From positions 1 to 22,145 of IMG/VR virus record IMGVR_UViG_3300025687_000367: a stretch of DNA of 22,145 bases. One strand, given 5' to 3'. The translations under genes and the position numbers were made by a program. This DNA comes from a virus. The notes beneath the pieces are model-generated. The model had not been told where the DNA came from. It saw nothing but the letters and a program-made list of their open reading frames with translations, and made no database searches. Every line of letters begins with the position of its first letter. Position 1 is the stretch's first letter. Positions 17,701-22,145 of this stretch are shown piece by piece.

Positions 17701-20700
17701 TTTGCGAGCAACTTCTGACAGGTCTGTAACAAATTCTAATTATAGATTCACAGACCCGCCAGTTTCATCAAACAGGTTGCCGATTGTTTTCAAGAATTCA
17801 ATACCAACACCGCCTGATGTTTTGGACATATACAAAGAATATTCTGATAATGACTTGTTTACAGTTGTTCCTTTCAGGAAGAGTGTTTCATTCAATAACA
17901 AACTAACAAAGTTTGCAAATGATGACATGACAAAAATTCTTGGCATTGAACCATCTAGGATTCAAGAAAAGGAAGCATTATATACAGACGACCTGAAAGA
18001 GTTTGATTTTGATAGAGTTGGGGCAACCGCAGAGTATTCTATCGAGATATTCCCACAAGAAAAGAATGCTTACTTGGAGAGAACAAGAGAAAGAACTCAA
18101 TACTCAGCAGATGACTTCTGGAAAACAAAGAGAGAAGAAAGAACACAAACAAACGGTGTTAACTCTCAAGGTAACACTATTCCAAACCTTTCTGTTTGGG
18201 CACTTGATGCACACGACAACTTTAGCACAACTGCCCTAAAGAAAACAACTGACAAGTTGGGAACAGATGGTTCTGGTGAGTTGTTTGGTAACTATGCGAT
18301 TTTCCACAACAACTTGACACATCCAAGTGCAAGTGCTTTGTTTGCAAGACCGATACCTTATCAGGCAACTTCAAGTTTGCCAAAACTAAAGTATATCGAT
18401 TTTAGACTTGCCTTTACGATGCACAGAAAAGCACAGTTTGAAAGCAAGTTGGTTATTAATGCGGATATATCAACTGCAACCCAAACAGATTCTCCACATA
18501 TTGTAGATGCTGGTGCTGTGAGGTTTGACATGAACAATGACTCCTACGAAGAAGGAGTTTTTATCGATGTTTCGGACGATATCCATGCCTCTTTTGTTAA
18601 TAACAACTCAGAAGATAGTTCAACATCTAATCCAACTGGTCCAAGGGGATACAATAACCGAACACCCGTCGCAGGTGCATACTTTTATCCAAATACATTG
18701 ATTGGAACTAGAACAGCAGTTGGGTCAATAACAAACCCTCCTGGCTCTGACGATGCAACAAACACACACTACAGATTCTTGGAATTCACAGGGTCTCTAT
18801 CGGACAGACCCCACTTATTCAGGTTTCACTTGAGAACAGGTTTCAATGCAGGCAGTGATGATGCTTTTGGTCTAAGAACCAGTACAAAACCTCTTTATTT
18901 GCAAATGAAGGGAGATACAGTCACAACTTATACAAAAGTTGCAAAGTTTGCTGGGTCTGATTATGTCGGTTCTGAAGATGGTGAATTTCAGTATGTCAAT
19001 GTGTTGGTTACCTCATCCTTTGGTGACAACACTAAATTTAGATTTATATCACCAACTCAAGACAGTGACACAGATGGTCTCTGGTCATTTGCATTTTTGA
19101 CAATTTACGAAGGCAATAATACAGTTAGTGAAATCTTTACGAACGGTAAGTCTTTGGCATCTGTGCCGACCATAACATCATCGGTATCAACATTGTCCAC
19201 GGCATATAGAAATCTACCAACATCAACAAGTTATTTTAGTCCACAGATAGGCATTGAATCAATGGTGTCACTCGGAAAGGTAGATACATATAGAGATGAA
19301 AAAAGCAAAAACTACACGATTGGAGATATATTTACATCAGAAATCGCTTCACCGGATGTTCCGACTGTCGACCATCTGGTAATCCAAAACTCCGACACAC
19401 AAAATATTGCTGCTGTTTATATGAAGGATGATAAATCAGCGAATCACCTTTATGGTTCTCAGTTCTTTAGAACACCAGAACATGCCTCAAGAAACCCATT
19501 TAACTTTGAGAACTACGAAGGTTTTGCAGAGCAGGCAAAGTTATTGGCAAAGGATTATGGTTTGGTTCCAGAGTTTAGAATCAGTGAGCATATAGATTAC
19601 TATGTTAATACTGTTGGTGGAGACGACCCATTCTTTTCTTGTAACGATACATTCTTAAAGATAACTGGTTCAACGACACCGGAAAATAGTTCACAAGATA
19701 CATTCTATGAAGTTTATTCACATTCAGATTTTGTAAAGCACTTCAATGTTGTCGAACAGGAAATGAACAGTGTGAAGGGTGCTTCTGCAACAAAGTTGAA
19801 ACTTGAATGTAAAGCATTTAAGAAATTCCTTCCTTATAAGGGATTCTATCCAGCAGATAGAATGGTTCAACTTGCTGGCGAATTGAGTTCTTCCTATTCG
19901 ACATTTGTGACTGGTGGTCACTGGAGAAATGTCTTAGCACCTTATTATGCTCCTGGTATTGGATTTAATTCAATCAAATCAGGTATTGCGGTTGATTACC
20001 CCGTAATCGAACCACACGAAGATAGACTTTATAATCAGTACGGTGTTATATTTCAATCAGCAAGTCTTGCAATAGATGAAGGTGGAAATGCAGTTCAGGC
20101 AATAACAGGTCGTCCTTGGGTTGCCGGTGAAGGCGGTTCCGGAGCAAGTGCCGCACTATCAAAGAACAGAATTGAAATAGGCGGCGGTTCACAGTGGGCA
20201 GACATCTTGACGGGAAGCAGTTCGCCTGGAGCATCAAGTAAGAGATTGACATTATCACTGTGGATGTATTTGCCAAAACATTTCCCAAGTTTTGGAGTCG
20301 GAGAATTATCTCACTACGGCAATCTAATGCAAAGAGGGTGTATTGCATCATTCGGCAGTGGTCAGGATGAAACGGATTCTGCTTGGAAGACAGGTTTGCA
20401 TTTTGGTTACTATATGTCTAGGTATATTGACACAGATACGGATGTTACCGACGACCCGAACATACCAGGCACAACTGACCGGTCTTCAAACTTTGGAGCG
20501 GACATGATTCCAGGTAATGGCACTGACAATGACCATTTAATAGATAGAACCTATTCGTTATGTTTTACTCTTATGGGCGGAAACGGAAAGGACTTTTTTG
20601 CTTTGTCGACAGAGAAAGGAACAGGAACTATTCACAATTCCAGAGTAAGTCCTGGGTGGAACCACATCATATTGTCTTGTGATTTTGACGGTCTTGGGAC

Positions 20701-22145
20701 GGTCGGAGACGATTTCAGTGGATTTAAAGCACATGTCAACGGGGTAGAATACCAGTCCGTATCGCACCTTACTTCATCAAGTGGATTTGATTTTTCTAGT
20801 GCAGATACCGCAGGTTCTCAGACTGCCGAGATACTTTTAGATGGAAAGAGGAACTGTTTTATTGGAAATCACTTAGGATATGTTAACAGAATTAATGACT
20901 CTTCACCTTCTGACCTAAGACCAAGAACATACGGGTATGATGAACCCGTACTCATTCAAGCGGGTCAAGATAGGACACAAACTCCAGGAGTCAATCAACT
21001 TGTAACCTTTGTTGCTATAGATGGCGGACTTAACAGTAGTGATTACGAGCACTACATGTCTGATTTTCTAAAACCATCAGAAATTATGATGACAGAAATA
21101 ATCATCTTAAATACTTATGATGACCACATGCCAGAAGCACTTTCTGGGTTCCCAAGTGGCAAAAATCCACCGGAGTACGAATATGGCAGGTTGCAAGACA
21201 GCAACGACTTTAAGAGTCAATCGCAATTAGAGTTGATACCTCTCGCAAGCGATATTGGAAATACATATGGTCCAGCAAATCCATATACAACCCTGTCAGC
21301 ATCATTCCATCAAAATATTGTTGGATGGTACCGTCCAGGTAACGATGGTGGGTATGACTTAAGAAGGTCTACAAACGGAAGACATATTTTTAATCATGCA
21401 CAAGACTTGTTTTCTGGAAAGATTCCAAATCACTCATCAAGTGCAGGAACTTACGACACTTATCAGATGCCAAAGGTTTATAACCATCTCACAGGTACAT
21501 TCTACGGATTTACTGAGTGGACAGGTTCTGTTGCAAACGATTTGAAGTTCTCTGACAAATATAGACAGAGATGGAACGGCATAGCGGACATTACAAATCC
21601 TGCTCAATATACTTATATTTATCACTATCCAAGAACTGATGCTAATGGAAGTCTTGGTAGCAAGGCACCATTTAAGACTTGGTATACACATCTTGGAGAG
21701 GATACGACCTGGTTCACAAACACTACAGATTATGTTGAGAAGACTCTTATTGAATCAAATGCCTTCTTGTCAAGTTCTTATACAATTTGTTCTGGAAGTG
21801 TTAGAATTCCATCGTTTATTGTTGGTACAAGGCACAACTTTACAAATGATACTTCAATTCCAAGAATCGGTTCTGCAAGTTATGGAACTTACCACTTCAC
21901 CGGTTCAGGCGAAATCGCAGACGACCCAGTGTATTCACAAGGATGGAGAACAGATTATCAGGGCAACACTGGTGTCAGAAAAGTAAATAGAATTCCTTTC
22001 GAGGCAATCATTGACCCTGCTGTATATACACCAGAGATGAAGGATGATGGAGATGGAGAATCATCAATTGCACTATTTTATGAGGTAGAACCACACCCAA
22101 GTGCAAGTCTTCTTGGTGCATTTAACAGGCAAAGAAAGTATATTG
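11738..22145 (+). CDS. Giant multidomain phage structural protein with three LamG domains (3' partial, at least 3469 aa)
   Basis: Frame 2 is open from the ATG at 11738 to the right edge; I translated it throughout and met no stop. The start lies two bases after the upstream TAG. Domains in order: a conserved N-terminus with NTYPYDGSLKERLAWFNES (76-94); LamG-like domain 1 (about 166-360; SWHHYAISF near 256, GSLDEFRYW near 333); a helical block (about 480-640); LamG-like domain 2 (about 673-875; VANFRVWSTELSNEEI); a helical region (about 1010-1120); two inserted beta modules (1357-1608); VQHPIPQND (1833-1841) and GPYGHPSWKQIR (1936-1947); LPYKGFYPADRMVQL (2698-2712) and APGIGFNSIKSGIAVDYPV (about 2738-2756); LamG-like domain 3 (about 2835-3125); and EPHPSASL (3453-3460) close to the edge. 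LamG domains usually bind glycans. I recall these motif blocks from giant structural proteins of large aquatic phages, but their function is unknown to me. Position after gp6 suggests a peripheral baseplate or fibre component. The C-terminus is not in the window. Confidence 0.92.
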   Translation, partial: MSLKGLFGKDKKTKNIGSLINFQDKLEDVESVGYIDQFLKDRKRFKTHTNFFTASNFAAYGSLEEYYKAGIDRIVNTYPYDGSLKERLAWFNESNGFDLHLFENEYPRTNGYIKLSDNRPGGDGWGTVTSTSGAYGNPETKEYIYIKGGPNIGNVYNTASYQTSNLEINGRNGNTVEFWLKKSEFVSSKTAREVILDITTTGSYQGQSAYGRLTVELDSSNSSASPFLITYQSGSTGFKEARIGTTHLYTSASDDSWHHYAISFKNQDNQVKVGLYIDGELNKSVVTGSAIGSLNTALIGSIGSLVAGKDPELVTRTASDDFIPGLGYGKLSGSLDEFRYWKKERTAKDIGRFWFTQIGAGSNTDPANSPLGFYYKFNEGEVGVTSIDKTVLDYGGRVSNGVWVGYAGYGRYNNSAMVEASASIAEFKDPIIYQNHPLVSNFRQDAIERGYAYDLENSSGMYHSFPAWIVDEDGEGAEDLKKMTQVVASYFDSLFLQIKDMGELRHLKYEDFDKKPHPFNNIKLQSLGLVTPELFMDASNLNTLVNRDEDKEFRQDTSDVKNFIYNNIHNNLEAIFKSKGTDKAFRNLFRCFGIDSELIKINLYSTDSSYPVETSYENSTVKTKYVNFADSINKNASVIQSIDGLIGDYRAADARGFMKGTNGLVSDDDGVSIGLTTEAQIFFPKVYPVSHPFHFATPLSSSVFGCHNVADENDDTDLSWTLEGADYSNFQLYVVKEKRHSRTAKFVLKSRGDIFEAMETDYIIDLYDSNRWNVAVRLASDTPAGSNVTGSGNSYRFELYGANTVADEIQDSFEVSRTISATNAKNFIKNSRRFYVGAEREDFAGTLLNESDVKVANFRVWSTELSNEEINSHAIDPRSYGVDEPSRMSFPLADIGNTQLSKIDLLAINWNFSSLTGSNSNGDMWINDVSSGSLDDDLTYGKLSPAIRRLHPGKGINFASATTSSVDVEYDQATRLQTFENVKASDMVQVVLNDDLTFTRETKPTDYFFSFEKSMYAAITDEMLNFFAGINEFSNLIGAPVERYRQNYKGLSKLRQIFFSRIENNPDIERYTEYYKWLDSSLSVMIDQLVPASVAASEDIRNVIESHILERSKYFNKFPTMDMKVVDPVGQIRGINELSYDWQHGHSPISGDENDNCLWQKERAQRATDKSVSSEIDSDRETIRRISVTSVSGSTYATRRLSRPYRLTVEDQRHAKGGDNTFGNKKKRLYTGISTAHGMSHIAVTGSELATSPCNDIQNPSKKKRFHATADIAFTSKDLDINDIAPFTIYSSSVDAVSDYKAELFSNFKQGVEITNLHSDEYGDDREVTLQSPFTERWVGGNAHRHQDVVQEQAVKATATIQISDASTENIGHDSRITITSTQGLTKTYIFKQDVGYTKQFTLTSGGQVLLPAAEYSGSAVIDLAAAINGSTGHNGQIAASVDGTTLTLEQTLYGPEGNLPITYNFTNPGAQCTVSVNSAPVNGETFTITDESSTTQTFVVDTSVTTQDGTRDGSNRVIIGTSGLSTVQEYGEAIVNAINGARQKGYLSEIFAARKTTAGPWEMLFIHSNTGTVTNFAVVESVSWITAGTEQGRTLPATLTIGNFEGGKNGFSSRVEAFKLLAQGEKLYILPPNATGIDASNLPVIDQNIQGAQVLREELAKRPVNIKNIATTTGSVSLGNYNHIYDVVQYTSEDQRKDFLVDNLEQVTSSNSTAIPGVQEFGKFERPVRKSVFKARFASPGGTEVAGDSRGGHSLDRATNQYSVYNSMNYRNLSVRGPLDFLNKIPQTASADNTSLVTNHKINANPRYRYRLAEDIDLSSGEVDLNQDNVFVQHPIPQNDYQYAWITASLVTGREPASIAGHLHSFTQASVGDATGSLAYERTYEFLTASNREGTKIIDFAGLNTYIVDDIDATTNTISRSAVYNLTGTIHHRQGPYGHPSWKQIRAGDSALGRYFRKNNQYSIPVVGDQIRFTTLGNYSWPNSIDHLRATSDRSVTNSNYRFTDPPVSSNRLPIVFKNSIPTPPDVLDIYKEYSDNDLFTVVPFRKSVSFNNKLTKFANDDMTKILGIEPSRIQEKEALYTDDLKEFDFDRVGATAEYSIEIFPQEKNAYLERTRERTQYSADDFWKTKREERTQTNGVNSQGNTIPNLSVWALDAHDNFSTTALKKTTDKLGTDGSGELFGNYAIFHNNLTHPSASALFARPIPYQATSSLPKLKYIDFRLAFTMHRKAQFESKLVINADISTATQTDSPHIVDAGAVRFDMNNDSYEEGVFIDVSDDIHASFVNNNSEDSSTSNPTGPRGYNNRTPVAGAYFYPNTLIGTRTAVGSITNPPGSDDATNTHYRFLEFTGSLSDRPHLFRFHLRTGFNAGSDDAFGLRTSTKPLYLQMKGDTVTTYTKVAKFAGSDYVGSEDGEFQYVNVLVTSSFGDNTKFRFISPTQDSDTDGLWSFAFLTIYEGNNTVSEIFTNGKSLASVPTITSSVSTLSTAYRNLPTSTSYFSPQIGIESMVSLGKVDTYRDEKSKNYTIGDIFTSEIASPDVPTVDHLVIQNSDTQNIAAVYMKDDKSANHLYGSQFFRTPEHASRNPFNFENYEGFAEQAKLLAKDYGLVPEFRISEHIDYYVNTVGGDDPFFSCNDTFLKITGSTTPENSSQDTFYEVYSHSDFVKHFNVVEQEMNSVKGASATKLKLECKAFKKFLPYKGFYPADRMVQLAGELSSSYSTFVTGGHWRNVLAPYYAPGIGFNSIKSGIAVDYPVIEPHEDRLYNQYGVIFQSASLAIDEGGNAVQAITGRPWVAGEGGSGASAALSKNRIEIGGGSQWADILTGSSSPGASSKRLTLSLWMYLPKHFPSFGVGELSHYGNLMQRGCIASFGSGQDETDSAWKTGLHFGYYMSRYIDTDTDVTDDPNIPGTTDRSSNFGADMIPGNGTDNDHLIDRTYSLCFTLMGGNGKDFFALSTEKGTGTIHNSRVSPGWNHIILSCDFDGLGTVGDDFSGFKAHVNGVEYQSVSHLTSSSGFDFSSADTAGSQTAEILLDGKRNCFIGNHLGYVNRINDSSPSDLRPRTYGYDEPVLIQAGQDRTQTPGVNQLVTFVAIDGGLNSSDYEHYMSDFLKPSEIMMTEIIILNTYDDHMPEALSGFPSGKNPPEYEYGRLQDSNDFKSQSQLELIPLASDIGNTYGPANPYTTLSASFHQNIVGWYRPGNDGGYDLRRSTNGRHIFNHAQDLFSGKIPNHSSSAGTYDTYQMPKVYNHLTGTFYGFTEWTGSVANDLKFSDKYRQRWNGIADITNPAQYTYIYHYPRTDANGSLGSKAPFKTWYTHLGEDTTWFTNTTDYVEKTLIESNAFLSSSYTICSGSVRIPSFIVGTRHNFTNDTSIPRIGSASYGTYHFTGSGEIADDPVYSQGWRTDYQGNTGVRKVNRIPFEAIIDPAVYTPEMKDDGDGESSIALFYEVEPHPSASLLGAFNRQRKYI
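12233..12817 (+). other. LamG-like (concanavalin-A-like) domain 1 of the giant protein
   Basis: Residues about 166-360. The visible hallmarks are an N-terminal NTVEFWLKKS strand, a central SWHHYAISF, a VGLYIDGEL hairpin, and the closing SGSLDEFRYWKKERTAKDI. This is the canonical Laminin_G_3 order. It is the clearest of the three copies. No catalytic residues are suggested, so binding or structure is the likely role. Confidence 0.85.
13754..14362 (+). other. LamG-like domain 2 of the giant protein
   Basis: Residues about 673-875. It contains AQIFFPKV near the start, RWNVAVRLAS (about 771-780), a YRFELYGANT hairpin, FYVGAERE (834-841), and closes with VKVANFRVWSTELSNEEI. It is more divergent than domain 1, but the closing strand and the helix start are typical. 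Confidence 0.7.
15806..16561 (+). other. Two tandem beta-rich modules inserted in the giant protein
   Basis: Module A (residues about 1357-1470) has ITITSTQGLTKTYIF, a VIDLAAAINGS helix, GHNGQIAASVDG and LTLEQTLYGPEGN. Module B (about 1471-1608) has FTITDESSTTQTFVV, the YGEAIVNAINGARQ helix, and a diverged final strand with IHSNTGTVTN. The two share the order strand, T-x-T-x-x-F strand, Ala-rich helix ending in AIN-G, and a Gly-Asn or Thr-Asn turn. They sit between an HRH segment (1344-1346) and KRPVNIKNI (about 1662), which I recall being closer together in related phage proteins. Both are in frame. Their function is unknown; surface decoration is a guess. Confidence 0.6.
20240..21112 (+). 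other. LamG-like domain 3 of the giant protein
   Basis: Residues about 2835-3125. It opens with KRLTLSLWMYLPKHF, has GWNHIILSCDFDG near 2973, FKAHVNGVEYQSV, RNCFIGNH near 3038, and closes with MTEIIILNTYDDHMP. It is longer than domain 1 because of acidic, Gly-rich loops between the strands (for example around 2895-2935). Confidence 0.7.

Noticed and set aside
18540-18562. A 6-bp inverted repeat (ACTCCT / AGGAGT, 7-base loop) followed by five T, resembling a small terminator
   Set aside because: The stem is short, lies inside a conserved reading frame, and has no gene boundary near it. The AGGAG with an ATG at 18567 opens only a 44-codon frame of no character, so an internal gene is not supported either.
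21639-21986. A 115-codon plus-strand frame near the right edge
   Set aside because: It is in a different frame from the giant gene, which has recognisable conserved motifs over the same bases. The product is Leu/Arg/Gln-rich, as expected of an out-of-frame reading.

Overview
The window is a densely packed late structural block of a tailed bacteriophage with a contractile-tail (T4-like, myovirus) baseplate. All genes lie on the + strand. Gaps between genes are 1 to 26 bases, or a 4-base overlap, so no stretch over 300 bases lacks a gene. I see no RNA genes, CRISPR array, IS element, terminator or convincing promoter. The DNA is AT-rich. From memory of the families, proteins built this way are typical of large phages from marine and other aquatic settings (cyanophage-like and related myoviruses). 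The environment and host are inference and cannot be proven from this sequence.

Layout: (1) positions 1-126 hold the last 41 codons of an upstream gene. (2) Positions 130-7599 encode a 2489-residue virion or tail protein whose N-terminus resembles a peptidoglycan-binding fold. (3) Positions 7601-7987 encode a gp25-like baseplate wedge protein. (4) Positions 8014-9801 encode a gp6 / baseplate-J wedge protein. (5) Positions 9798-11735 encode a 645-residue protein whose N-terminal half is a DNRLRE/CBM96-like domain, split by a roughly 140-residue inserted module. (6) From 11738 to the right edge a single frame stays open without a stop, giving at least 3469 residues of a giant multidomain structural protein. 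It has three LamG (concanavalin-A-like) domains, two tandem small beta-rich modules, and several conserved blocks I recognise only as recurring in large-phage structural proteins. It is truncated by the end of the window.

How they fit together: gp25 and gp6 form the inner wedge that joins the baseplate to the sheath and tube. The two very large proteins and the DNRLRE-like protein flank this core and probably form peripheral baseplate, wedge or fibre structures with carbohydrate-binding surfaces. The three smaller genes each have a strong GAGGA ribosome-binding site. The two giant genes have almost none and start 2-3 bases after the preceding stop, which suggests translational coupling. The most notable signals are the size and architecture of the two giant proteins, and a shared beta-rich module inserted into otherwise conserved domains of two neighbouring proteins.
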